A DNA stretch of 34,899 bases from Clostridiales bacterium (GTDB lineage Bacteria > Bacillota > Clostridia > Peptostreptococcales > Anaerovoracaceae). The translations under genes and the position numbers were made by a program. Positions 8,746 to 19,561 of the stretch are shown here, piece after piece. Location of the stretch: positions 1-34,899 of the forward strand of contig JAAYIA010000012.1 of NCBI GenBank assembly GCA_012735145.1, read 5' to 3'. The notes beneath the pieces are model-generated. The model did not search any database, had not been told where the DNA came from, and saw nothing but the letters and a program-made list of their open reading frames with translations. Position 1 is the stretch's first letter, and the number at the start of each line of letters is the position of its first letter.

Positions 8746-10254
8746 TTACTTGTTTCCTGTTGTGCTGATTTCCTTAGGAATTACGTCGTGAGCTCCACCC
8801 TCGACAATGCTTACAGCCGAAACAAGTGTCAGCTTGGCATTTTTGTGCAGATCCGGAATAGTCAAAACTCCGCAATTACACATTGTAGACTTTACCTTGT
8901 TAAGCGACCTCAATACGTTGTCGTGAAGTGTTCCTGCATAAGGAACGTAGGAATCTACACCCTCTTCAAATTTCATTTTGCCATCACCACCGAGGTCATA
9001 TCTCTGCCAGTTACGAGCTCTTGCCGAACCTTCTCCCCAGTACTCTTTGACATAGTTACCGTTGACCATCAGTTTTGCAGACGGAGATTCGTCAAAGCGT
9101 GCAAAGTATCTGCCCAGCATAACAAAGTCAGCCCCCATAGCAAGCGCCAAGGTTATGTGATAATCGTATACTATTCCGCCATCTGAACAAATTGGAATAT
9201 AGGTGCCTGTCTTCTTGAAATATTCATCTCTTGCCTGTGCTACTTCAATAATAGATGAAGCTTGACCTCTTCCAATACCCTTCTGCTCTCTTGTGATACA
9301 GATAGATCCTCCTCCGATTCCAACCTTGATAAAGTCGGCTCCGCACTCTGCAAGGAAATTGAATCCGTCTGCATCGACTACATTTCCTGCACCTACTTTA
9401 ACCTTATTACCATAAGTATCTCTTATCCACTTCAGAGTAATAGCCTGCCATTCAGAATATCCCTCGGAGGAGTCTATTGTCATAATATCGACACCGGCAT
9501 CTACAAGAGCCGGTACTCTTTCCTTGAAGTCTCTGGTATTTATTCCGGCTCCTACGACATATCTTTTGCCTGCATCAAGGAGTTCATTAGGATTCTCCTT
9601 GTGAGAATCGTAGTCTTTACGGAATACAAAGGCTTTAAGCCTCTGATTATCATCTATAACAGGAAGCTGGTTGACCTTGTTATCCCAAATTATATCGTTT
9701 GCCTCAGAAAGCGTAATGCCGTCTTTACCATATATCAACTTGTCGAAAGGTGTCATAAACTCACTTATCGGGGTATCTACATCCATTCTTGAAACTCTGT
9801 AATCTCTGCTTGTAACTATTCCGACAAGTTTTCCATCCGATGTGCCGTCCTCTGTAATCGAAACAGTTGAATGACCTTTCTCTGCTTTAAGGTCTATAAC
9901 ATCCTGCAAGGTCTGGTCCGGTCTGAGATTTGAGTCGCTTGGAACAAAGCCTGCTTTGTGGCTCTTTGCTTTCTTAACCATTGCTGCCTGGCTTTCAATT
10001 GATTGTGAGCCAAAAATAAAGGAGATTCCTCCTTCCTTCGCAAGCGCAACTGCCATGTTATTATCTGAAACAGCCTGCATAACTGCAGATGTCAGTGGAA
10101 TATTCATTGAAATTTCAGGTTCTTCACCTTTTTGAAATCTTACTACAGGTGTCTTCAGAGAGACATTCTCCGGTATTGCGTCTGCTCCCGAATAACCCGG
10201 AATTATTAAATACTCGTTAAATGTTCTTGAAGGTTCTTTGAGAACTGTTGCCAT
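8746..10254 (-). CDS. guaB: IMP dehydrogenase with CBS domains
   Basis: IMPDH barrel, active-site loop [20 protein letters not shown], flap region [21 protein letters not shown] at 10254 with AAGGAGGTG upstream. Confidence 0.95.
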   Translation of the reverse strand: MATVLKEPSRTFNEYLIIPGYSGADAIPENVSLKTPVVRFQKGEEPEISMNIPLTSAVMQAVSDNNMAVALAKEGGISFIFGSQSIESQAAMVKKAKSHKAGFVPSDSNLRPDQTLQDVIDLKAEKGHSTVSITEDGTSDGKLVGIVTSRDYRVSRMDVDTPISEFMTPFDKLIYGKDGITLSEANDIIWDNKVNQLPVIDDNQRLKAFVFRKDYDSHKENPNELLDAGKRYVVGAGINTRDFKERVPALVDAGVDIMTIDSSEGYSEWQAITLKWIRDTYGNKVKVGAGNVVDADGFNFLAECGADFIKVGIGGGSICITREQKGIGRGQASSIIEVAQARDEYFKKTGTYIPICSDGGIVYDYHITLALAMGADFVMLGRYFARFDESPSAKLMVNGNYVKEYWGEGSARARNWQRYDLGGDGKMKFEEGVDSYVPYAGTLHDNVLRSLNKVKSTMCNCGVLTIPDLHKNAKLTLVSAVSIVEGGAHDVIPKEISTTGNK

Positions 10255-10622
10255 TACGTACACCTCCTTGTGTTTTGCATAAGAAAATACATTTTTACAG
10301 ACTATAGCACAAACCCTTTTCTAATTAAAGAGTTTTTGGAGAAGTTAGTTATATCTAATTTTATAAATTTTAAGTTTTATGTCGGATTACCTCCATAATT
10401 CGTGCTTTTGTGTGTAAATACTATTTGAATATAGCTTTTCGTGTTCTAAAGTTAGACAGGTTAAACACTTTGAATTTACAAGAATAATATCCATGATTAG
10501 GGAGATTCGAAGCTTCCTTCTCACATTCTGATACTATCACATAGATCATCGATGTTAAATAAATTATATTCTCCGAGGACAAGATTTCTATAACCCTCTT
10601 AATATAATTTTTCCAATAAAAT

Positions 10623-10657
10623 ACTCCTACGGACGACTGTGTCACCTCCGTAGGAGT
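10623..10657 (-). terminator. Intrinsic terminator downstream of groEL
   Basis: ACTCCTACGGA / TCCGTAGGAGT, 11-bp perfect stem, followed on the minus strand by ATTTTATT. Confidence 0.75.
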
Positions 10658-10711
10658 TATAGATTTTATTTATATTCTGCTATTCTGCGCTTTATACAGG
10701 GCTGTGCTTAC

Positions 10712-12334
<1,623 letters not shown>

Positions 12335-12360
12335 CTATTCCTCCTTATGTATATCCGTAA

Positions 12361-12639
12361 CTATGCTATTGTTGCGAGGATGTCTTTCTGATTGATTATT
12401 GTATATTCAACGCCCTTATATTTGAGCTCATTGCCACCGTATCTGCTGAACACAACAACGTCTCCTACTTTAAGTTCCATAGGCTCGTCCTTAGTCCCCG
12501 GACCGACTGCCAAAACCTCAGCTTGCTGTGGCTTCTCCTTGGCACTTCCCGAAAGCAAAAGACCTGCCTCGGTCTTCTCCTCAGCTTCCATCTTTTTAAT
12601 AACAACTCTTGCTCCAAGCGGTTTAATTCCAATACTCAT
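12361..12639 (-). CDS. groES: 10 kDa co-chaperonin GroES
   Basis: Typical GroES sequence immediately upstream of groEL. Confidence 0.98.
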   Translation of the reverse strand: MSIGIKPLGARVVIKKMEAEEKTEAGLLLSGSAKEKPQQAEVLAVGPGTKDEPMELKVGDVVVFSRYGGNELKYKGVEYTIINQKDILATIA

Positions 12640-12663
12640 ATTCTTCCTCCTTATTCACTATTG

Positions 12664-12690
12664 TTAGCACTCGATATTTGAGAGTGCCAA
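12664..12690 (-). promoter_or_regulatory. CIRCE element (HrcA operator)
   Basis: TTAGCACTC-N9-GAGTGCCAA, one mismatch to the consensus TTAGCACTC-N9-GAGTGCTAA. Confidence 0.95.
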
Positions 12691-12702
12691 ATCATCATTC
12701 AT

Positions 12703-12731
12703 ATTGTACTCATGCTCTTGTGATATGTCAA
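12703..12731 (-). promoter_or_regulatory. Sigma-A-type promoter of groES-groEL
   Basis: Minus strand TTGACA-17 nt-TACAAT just upstream of CIRCE. Confidence 0.85.
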
Positions 12732-12752
12732 CATCGTAATGTGAAGAAATCA

Positions 12753-13640
12753 TCATTTTCTGTCACGGTAATAATAGAATAGATATTGCTGAGCATACCC
12801 TGCGTATGCCCCGAATTTGCGGGCAGCAAATTCACTCATTCCCTTGATATTGTTCTCATCAAAACTGTACATATCTTTCATTATCTGCTTTACCCATGTA
12901 TCTATTGGAAAAGCTTCTACTGAATGCAGTCCAAACAACATTATGCAATTTGCAACTTTTGGTCCGACTCCCGGATATGCTATGACCTCCTCATAATTGT
13001 TTGGGCATCCCTCGTTCATATATTTCTCTGTAGCCGCCACTATATATTTGCTACGATATCCCAATTTCAAATCCATCAGCTCCTGTACCGATGCTGTACT
13101 CATTCTCTCAACGCTTGGGAAGGCAAACCTCTCTTCTCCGAATACATCTCCCAAGCTTTCTCCGTACTTTCTACAAATTGATTCAATACATTTCTTAATT
13201 CTTGGAATATTGTTGTTCTGAGAGACAATGAAAGATATAAGAGTTTCGAATTTATCTTGATTGAGAATTCTGATTCCTCTTCCGTACTCGACAGCATCGC
13301 TTATTTGAGGTTCATTGTTTATAAGGCTGTCTTTTATTATCGAATAGTTAGTATTAAGATCAAAGTAGTCAGCCCAGAAACTCTCGCCTCCACCTGTTAC
13401 TTCAAGAGTCAGATTGCATACTTCAGTATCTGCTTCTTCTCCTATACCAATTACTTCAGTAAAGTCTAATCTGTCTTGAACTTTATCTACCCTTGCCTTC
13501 ACTGCATAACTGCCTGCCACCCCAATATAACTTTTACCGTCTTTCGAAGGGTTCCATCTGAAACATTGCCCACATTCGAAAATGTGAGCAAGATTAAAAT
13601 CTTTAATATTCTCAAATACTATAGTTTGTGTTCTCATCAA
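12753..13640 (-). CDS. 8-oxoguanine DNA glycosylase, OGG1-type (HhH-GPD)
   Basis: GQCFRW motif, HhH YPGVGPKVANCIMLF and PIDTWVKQIM catalytic region. Confidence 0.9.
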   Translation of the reverse strand: MMRTQTIVFENIKDFNLAHIFECGQCFRWNPSKDGKSYIGVAGSYAVKARVDKVQDRLDFTEVIGIGEEADTEVCNLTLEVTGGGESFWADYFDLNTNYSIIKDSLINNEPQISDAVEYGRGIRILNQDKFETLISFIVSQNNNIPRIKKCIESICRKYGESLGDVFGEERFAFPSVERMSTASVQELMDLKLGYRSKYIVAATEKYMNEGCPNNYEEVIAYPGVGPKVANCIMLFGLHSVEAFPIDTWVKQIMKDMYSFDENNIKGMSEFAARKFGAYAGYAQQYLFYYYRDRK

Positions 13641-14506
13641 TGTAACATCCTCTTGTGCAACTCTTCTTCGTCCTCTGCAAAATCTTTTATTCTTACATTC
13701 ACGCTATCCAATTTAAAAGATGTCATTTTCACTATGGCATTGTACACATCCTGCTGAAGCTCGAGACATTTTTCGATTGTGTCCGAACCTTTGATTGCCC
13801 TTACATCAATTGTCATAGATAAGTTAGTCGTGTTTCCGCTTCCAAGTCTGTCGACTATTATAAGGTAGTCGGAATATTTCTCTGCGCATATTGCTATTAT
13901 ATCTCTAAGAACCTGTTCACTTATTCTGAATGTGCCGAAATAGCTGAATCTTGGTCTTACTACTGTTCTGTCGTCAGGGCCCTCATCGATATTTGTTGTG
14001 CCCCCTACCGCAGTTCCCATCGCAAAGTCTCTTATGTGTTTGAGTGGATTCATAAAATAACCGGCAAAATCCCTCCTAAGCTGTGCAACCGGTGCAGGAA
14101 TAACATGCTCTCCCTGCTTCATTCGCCTGTTGCTTGCCATATCACGTTCTTTTTTCGTGGTGATATCCTCTATATACACTCTCTCATCCGGTATATGCAA
14201 ATTAAGTGCCGATACTATCCAATCTACCATTCTATCCGATGTACCGATTATCATAAGAGTGTCCGGTTTGTGCTTGTCTAATGCCTCGATTACTTCATCT
14301 CTTTGTTCAGCATAATAAAACAAAGCTGTCTTAATAGCGCCAGCTTTGGTTGCGCATTTCTTTGCAGACGAACCGGCAACGATCTGTCCCTTATATATAA
14401 GAAGACCGTCGTCTATAATTGCATCTATATTTCGTTTTTGTGCAAGAGCCGTTGCTTGAAAACTTTTTCCTGTGCCGCTCTTACCGGTAAATGATACTAT
14501 ATTCAT
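13637..14506 (-). CDS. P-loop ATPase with C-terminal Asp23/Gls24-like domain
   Basis: Walker A TGKSGTGKS. C-terminus ISEQVLRDIIAICAEKY...LSMTIDVRAI...ELQQDVYNAIVKMTSFKLDSVNVRIKDF has the Asp23 pattern. Confidence 0.75.
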   Translation of the reverse strand: MNIVSFTGKSGTGKSFQATALAQKRNIDAIIDDGLLIYKGQIVAGSSAKKCATKAGAIKTALFYYAEQRDEVIEALDKHKPDTLMIIGTSDRMVDWIVSALNLHIPDERVYIEDITTKKERDMASNRRMKQGEHVIPAPVAQLRRDFAGYFMNPLKHIRDFAMGTAVGGTTNIDEGPDDRTVVRPRFSYFGTFRISEQVLRDIIAICAEKYSDYLIIVDRLGSGNTTNLSMTIDVRAIKGSDTIEKCLELQQDVYNAIVKMTSFKLDSVNVRIKDFAEDEEELHKRMLH

Positions 14507-14509
14507 AGA

Positions 14510-14526
14510 TTGTAATGTGTTTACAA
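14510..14526. promoter_or_regulatory. Perfect palindromic operator candidate
   Basis: TTGTAA-TGTGT-TTACAA. Confidence 0.55.
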
Positions 14527-14548
14527 AGCAAAAAACTAATGTTATACT
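14520..14548 (+). promoter_or_regulatory. Promoter of the ferredoxin gene
   Basis: TTTACA-17 nt-TATACT, 38 nt upstream of the ATG. Confidence 0.7.
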
Positions 14549-14585
14549 ACGAACGTATATTAGATATTTGTAAGGAGGATTTACT

Positions 14586-14753
14586 ATGGCTTATACAATT
14601 ACAGATGACTGCATCAGCTGTGGAGTTTGCAAAGAGAATTGCCCTGTAGACGCAATTACAGAAGGCTCTCCATATGTTATCGATCCTGATGCTTGTATTG
14701 ATTGCGGTGCATGTGCAACTAATTGTCCTGTAGACGCACCTATTCCGGAATAG
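14586..14753 (+). CDS. 2[4Fe-4S] ferredoxin (55 aa)
   Basis: MAYTITDDCISCGVCKENCPVDAITEGSPYVIDPDACIDCGACATNCPVDAPIPE with two CxxCxxCxxxCP motifs and AAGGAGG RBS. Below the size cutoff of the supplied ORF track. Confidence 0.97.
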   Translation: MAYTITDDCISCGVCKENCPVDAITEGSPYVIDPDACIDCGACATNCPVDAPIPE

Positions 14754-14781
14754 TCACATAACGCACTTGTCAAACATTCAG

Positions 14782-14815
14782 AAAGTCCCGTAGCTTAGGC
14801 TGCGGGACTTTTTAT
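14782..14815. terminator. Terminator shared by the ferredoxin (+) and possibly rex (-)
   Basis: AAAGTCCCGTAGC-TTAG-GCTGCGGGACTTT followed by TTATT. Confidence 0.8.
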
Positions 14816-15480
14816 TACTTATTGCTATTAACATTTTCTTCCTTTTTATTTTCTTTGTTCTTAATTAGGAAGGAAAGCGTGTGTAAACTGTCGGATAGAT
14901 GAACCGACTCAATGGCCACATTTTCGGGCACTGTAAGATCAATAGGTGCGAAGTTCCAGATACCCTTCACTCCTCCCGCAACCAGCCTATCTGCAACATC
15001 TTGTGCATTTTCCCTGTTTACACAGATAATACCGATATCTATGGAAGCTTCTTTGATATATTTCTCAAGTTCAGCATAATCCATAACTTCTACGTCGTTA
15101 ATCCAGTTTCCTATTACTTTGGGATTAACATCAAAAAGTCCCATGATATTAAAACCTATTTTATAATAATAGGTATAGTTAGTTATTGCCTGTCCGAGAT
15201 TTCCGACACCAACAACGACAGTCTTGTATTCCCTATCGAGGCCTAAAATTCTGTTGATTTCTTTATAAAGCTTATCAACTTCATACCCGTATCCCTGCTG
15301 TCCGAACTCTCCGAAAGTATTCAGGTCTTGTCTTATCTGCGAGGCGGTGTATCCAATCAATTCACTAAGTTCGTTGGATGATACCTTCTTAATACCTTTG
15401 GTTTGTAGGATACCAAGATATCTTCTGTATCTTGGCAGTCTTCTAATAATTGCATTTGATACTTTAAAGTTTTTAACCAT
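14815..15480 (-). CDS. rex: Redox-sensing transcriptional repressor Rex
   Basis: Winged helix (AIIRRLPRYRRYLG, SASQIRQDLNTFGEFGQQGYGY) and Rossmann GVGNLGQA. ATG at 15480 preferred over 15504 by RBS position. Confidence 0.95.
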   Translation of the reverse strand: MVKNFKVSNAIIRRLPRYRRYLGILQTKGIKKVSSNELSELIGYTASQIRQDLNTFGEFGQQGYGYEVDKLYKEINRILGLDREYKTVVVGVGNLGQAITNYTYYYKIGFNIMGLFDVNPKVIGNWINDVEVMDYAELEKYIKEASIDIGIICVNRENAQDVADRLVAGGVKGIWNFAPIDLTVPENVAIESVHLSDSLHTLSFLIKNKENKKEENVNSNK

Positions 15481-15510
15481 TTCTGCTTTTCTTCCTACTT
15501 GCAAACTGAA

Positions 15511-15738
15511 CTACTTGTTTTCTTCGATATACTTTACAATATCGCCTACAAGAGTAAAGTCCTCTGCAATATCATCAGGAATCTCCATTCCGTATTCTTC
15601 TTCTATTCCGAGAATAATTTCAACGGCATCCAAAGAATCTGCTTCAAGATCCCTCATTATATCCGTTTCCATCGTTATCAATGATCCGTCTACATCCAGC
15701 TGATCAACGATTAATTCTTTAACTTTTTCAAATATCAT
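15511..15738 (-). CDS. acpP: Acyl carrier protein
   Basis: 75 aa with DLEADSLDAVEI phosphopantetheine site. Confidence 0.95.
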   Translation of the reverse strand: MIFEKVKELIVDQLDVDGSLITMETDIMRDLEADSLDAVEIILGIEEEYGMEIPDDIAEDFTLVGDIVKYIEENK

Positions 15739-15916
15739 ATCTGTTCTCCTTGTTTTTTATATATTTGAATTATAAAGTACTATCATTAACTAATCAAGAT
15801 TTTATGTATTTTTTTTCACAATCTTATAGCTTTTAATTTCTCACGGTGTAATTTTAACACAAAATTTGTTTTTTTTTATAGAAGTTTTATATTAAAACTG
15901 TATAAAATATGTCGTA

Positions 15917-17851
15917 TCAATTCTGAAGCTCCATCCATTCATCGTAAAGCCGGCCCACTTTTTCTTCGTAATCCGCCATAAGGTCTGCTTGCTCTTGAAG
16001 CCACTCATATCTATGTAGGTTCTCAATCTCACACATCGACGATTCTATATCGGCAATAACACCTTCCAGTTCGTGAATACTTGATTCTATATCCTCGCTT
16101 CGCCTACGTTTTCGCCTTAACTCTGCTTCAAGCTTCTTTTTTACTTCTCTTTCCTCTTCTGACGAGCGTACCATCTCGATTGTTTTGGAAAGCCCTGCTC
16201 CAATATTCTCTGATGAAGAAACAGAATCCTTTCTTTCTTCTTCAAGTTTTGACTTATCTAAATAATAATCAAAATCACCTTTGTATTCTACTAATCCTTC
16301 TTCTGTTAATTCAAGTATTCTATCGGGAATTTTGGTAAGTAAATATCTATCGTGTGACACAATAATGAGAGTTCCGTTAAACTCAAGTAAAGCCTCCTCC
16401 ACTATTTCTTTGGACGGTATATCAAGGTGATTTGTCGGCTCGTCCAAAACAAGCGTATTCGAACCTGACAACATCAGTTTAAGAAGAGAGAGCTTTGCCT
16501 TCTCTCCTCCTGATAAAGAACCCACCAATTTGAATACATCATCTCCTTTAAATAGAAACCTCCCCAGAAGAGACCTCATTTCTGTGTCGGTATACAGATG
16601 ATATGCGTTTTTCATTTCACCCAGAACGGTTTCTTTGTCATCAAGAAGCCTCTGGCCTTGGTCATAATAGCCAAAATTAACATTGTATCCTATTTTAAGA
16701 TATCCGTTGTCAAGCTTTTCCTTACCTGTTATTACCTTAAGGAGTGTCGTCTTACCGATACCATTATCCCCTATTATGCAAACTCGCTCGCCTTTCCTTA
16801 TATTGCACGATACATTTCTGAACAAAGTTCTTTCACCAAAACTTTTGACCATATTATCTGCTATAACAACCTCGGTACCGCTTTTGTAGTCGATATCGAA
16901 GGACAATTTCATTTTTTCTTGTTTGGTTATTGGCTTTGGAAGCAAATTGACGTGAGAAAGTTTCTTTTCCCTTGACTTTGCACGCTTAGCAAGATGTTCA
17001 GTGCCATGTTGCTTGAATCTCCTGATCATTTCTTCCTGTCTTGCTGTTTCTTTTTGCTGTTTTTCATATTCCTTGTGCATTGCCTCAAGTCGCTCAGCTT
17101 TTCGGATAACAAAGTCAGAATAATTTCCGGAATATTCTTCCAATATGCCAGCGTTCATGTCGTAAATTGAGGTAACGATCCTGTCAAGAAAGTATCTGTC
17201 GTGAGAAACAACGATTATTGTTCCTTTATACGATTTAAGAAAATTTTCCAGCCATGCTAGCATCTTGAGATCAAGGTGATTCGTCGGCTCATCCAAAATC
17301 ATAATATCAGGCTGCTGAAGTAAAATGCATGAAAGCGCCAGTCTTGTTCTTTCTCCTCCGGAGAGCTTATCTGTCCTTTTTCCTAAATCGTCTTCTCCAA
17401 AACCCATATTTTCAAGTACAGATCGAAGCTCGCTTTTATATGTATAGCCGCCCTCCTTCTCAAATTCATCCATTAAAGCTGTATATTCTTCAAGGTCTTT
17501 ATCGAAGCTTGGACTTGTGTGATCGGAGATCTTAACGCTAAGGCTTCTAATATCTTCTTCCATCTTATACAGATTATCAAAAGTCTTCTGTGCCTCTGTT
17601 TCTACAGTACCTCCCAAATCAAAATTATTATTTTGTTTTAGGTAGCCTACAGTGAGTCCGCTTTTTATATAGATATTTCCGGACGATTGTTCAATTTCTC
17701 CTGATATAATCTTAAGCAGTGTAGTCTTGCCCGCTCCATTGGGTCCAACAATACCTGCCCTGTCTCCTTTATTAACATTAAACGAGACATCATCCAAGAT
17801 GATGTCAGTCCCATAAGTCTTATTGATATTTTTACCGGATATTACCAGCAT
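15917..17851 (-). CDS. ABC-F family ATP-binding cassette protein
   Basis: Two ABC domains (GPNGAGKTT, GDNGIGKTT; two LSGGE signatures), linker, C-terminal coiled coil, no TM segments. Confidence 0.95.
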   Translation of the reverse strand: MLVISGKNINKTYGTDIILDDVSFNVNKGDRAGIVGPNGAGKTTLLKIISGEIEQSSGNIYIKSGLTVGYLKQNNNFDLGGTVETEAQKTFDNLYKMEEDIRSLSVKISDHTSPSFDKDLEEYTALMDEFEKEGGYTYKSELRSVLENMGFGEDDLGKRTDKLSGGERTRLALSCILLQQPDIMILDEPTNHLDLKMLAWLENFLKSYKGTIIVVSHDRYFLDRIVTSIYDMNAGILEEYSGNYSDFVIRKAERLEAMHKEYEKQQKETARQEEMIRRFKQHGTEHLAKRAKSREKKLSHVNLLPKPITKQEKMKLSFDIDYKSGTEVVIADNMVKSFGERTLFRNVSCNIRKGERVCIIGDNGIGKTTLLKVITGKEKLDNGYLKIGYNVNFGYYDQGQRLLDDKETVLGEMKNAYHLYTDTEMRSLLGRFLFKGDDVFKLVGSLSGGEKAKLSLLKLMLSGSNTLVLDEPTNHLDIPSKEIVEEALLEFNGTLIIVSHDRYLLTKIPDRILELTEEGLVEYKGDFDYYLDKSKLEEERKDSVSSSENIGAGLSKTIEMVRSSEEEREVKKKLEAELRRKRRRSEDIESSIHELEGVIADIESSMCEIENLHRYEWLQEQADLMADYEEKVGRLYDEWMELQN

Positions 17852-17901
17852 ATAATTTCAATCTCCTTATAAAGCTAAGGTAGTTTATAATGTTGATGCT
17901 C

Positions 17902-17948
17902 ATTAAAATCTCAAGATATAGTACCAATTCTAATTAAAATCTCAAGAT
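17902..17948. repeat. Pair of 16-bp direct repeats
   Basis: ATTAAAATCTCAAGAT at 17902-17917 and 17933-17948. Confidence 0.9.
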
Positions 17949-17993
17949 TTAATGGCAATACTATTTATAATCTAAAATATTCTATCTCTAATC

Positions 17994-19010
17994 CTAAAAT
18001 TGCAACGCTGGATCTGCTTCGAGGTCAAACCCCGCCCTATCACCGTCCATATACGCATAATAAGCCGCTGTAGCTATCATTGCGCCATTGTCAGTACAAA
18101 GTATCGAGCTTGGTTTAAGTACCTCTATATCATGTTTTGCCGCTTTCAGAGCAATAAGCTCTCTGAGTCTTGTGTTGGAAGCAACTCCTCCAGCCATTAC
18201 AAGCCTGTTCTGATTATATTTAACAGCAGCGGCAATAGCCTTATCTGCAACAACCTCTACTACGGCTTCCTGAAAACTTGCAGCTATATCAGAGACATTT
18301 ATTTTTCTTCCTGATTGTCTTTCACTATTAAGATAATTCAGTGCTTGTGTTTTGAGACCTGAGAAACTGAAATCAAAACTATCAGGCTCGAGATACACTC
18401 TCTTGAATGCGACAGCTTCTTTGTTTCCTTCTCTTGCGGCCCTATCTATCTTAGGCCCTCCCGGATACCCAAGGCCTATAACTCTGGCTATTTTATCGAA
18501 GGCTTCTCCTGCTGCATCATCTCTTGTCTCTCCAAGTTTTTCACACATATTATATGCCGGAACATTGACTATATTTGTATGTCCACCCGATACAACCAAT
18601 GCCATAAAGGGAGGCTCAAGATCGGGATGCTCAAGATAAGCAGCCGCTATATGCCCATGCATGTGATTAACTCCTACCAGGGGAATATCGCATGCGTAAG
18701 CAATGCTCTTTGCAGCAGCAACACCTATAATAAGTGCGCCCACGAGACCAGGCCCATATGTTACTCCGATAAGATCCACATCTTCAATATCCACATCAGC
18801 ATCCTTGAGAGCCTTATCTATGGTACTATTGATATTCTCAAGATGTTTTCTCGATGCAATCTCAGGAACAACCCCGCCAAACTCCGTATGAATATCTATC
18901 TGTGAATTTATTGCATTACTAAGCAGCTGACGACCGTCAGCTGTTATTGCAGCAGCTGTTTCATCGCAGCTTGTTTCTATTCCCAGTGTAATAAATTTAC
19001 CGTTTTTCAT
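17994..19010 (-). CDS. tsaD: tRNA threonylcarbamoyladenosine biosynthesis protein TsaD
   Basis: LGIETSCDETAAAI, HMHGHIAAAYLE, SGGHTNIV. Confidence 0.98.
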   Translation of the reverse strand: MKNGKFITLGIETSCDETAAAITADGRQLLSNAINSQIDIHTEFGGVVPEIASRKHLENINSTIDKALKDADVDIEDVDLIGVTYGPGLVGALIIGVAAAKSIAYACDIPLVGVNHMHGHIAAAYLEHPDLEPPFMALVVSGGHTNIVNVPAYNMCEKLGETRDDAAGEAFDKIARVIGLGYPGGPKIDRAAREGNKEAVAFKRVYLEPDSFDFSFSGLKTQALNYLNSERQSGRKINVSDIAASFQEAVVEVVADKAIAAAVKYNQNRLVMAGGVASNTRLRELIALKAAKHDIEVLKPSSILCTDNGAMIATAAYYAYMDGDRAGFDLEADPALQF

Positions 19011-19544
19011 CTATATAATTTCTATCTCAATATTGTAATCTTCTGGGGACGACCCTATATGGTTGTCCTCCACATCAACTTCTACTTCTATTGCGTTAAT
19101 TTCCTTATTCATTAAAAGAGCATCCTCTTTATTATCTCTATAATACTCTCTTCTCGTTCCAACTATTTCAAACCCGTGCTTTTTATACATACTTATAGCC
19201 GGTTCATTGCTTTTTCTCACCTCAAGTGTAACAATTCTGCAAGTTCTCTCTTTACAAAATTCAAGAAGATGAGTTAAAAGCGCATCTCCTATTCCTTGAC
19301 CTCTATACTCATCAAGCACGGCTATATTATTAATCTGTGCTTCTCCGGCAAAAATCCATGCATCTGCATAGCCTACCTTATCACCTGCTTTATCCGCTAC
19401 GATAACATATGCTTTTTCATTTTGGGTCACATCATAAGTAAGAGCTTTTGCACTCCAAGGAGTATTCGAACTTTCAACTTCTAATCGTGATATTGCCGGA
19501 ATATCGCTTAGCTTCGCCTTGCGAATTTCAATTACCGCATCCAT
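19011..19544 (-). CDS. rimI: Ribosomal protein S18-alanine N-acetyltransferase
   Basis: GNAT fold (YRGQGIGDALLTHLLEF) within the tsa cluster. Confidence 0.9.
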   Translation of the reverse strand: MDAVIEIRKAKLSDIPAISRLEVESSNTPWSAKALTYDVTQNEKAYVIVADKAGDKVGYADAWIFAGEAQINNIAVLDEYRGQGIGDALLTHLLEFCKERTCRIVTLEVRKSNEPAISMYKKHGFEIVGTRREYYRDNKEDALLMNKEINAIEVEVDVEDNHIGSSPEDYNIEIEII

Positions 19545-19561
19545 GTTTCAATCCTTTGTAG

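Noticed and set aside
10264-10420. Purine riboswitch upstream of guaB
   Set aside because: AT-rich leader with no recognisable purine-riboswitch core or three-way junction.
10421-10645. 74-aa minus-strand ORF between guaB and groEL
   Set aside because: It starts inside the groEL terminator hairpin, the GGAGG is too close to the GTG, and there is no recognisable domain.
14591-14773. 60-aa minus-strand ORF
   Set aside because: Antisense to the real ferredoxin gene.
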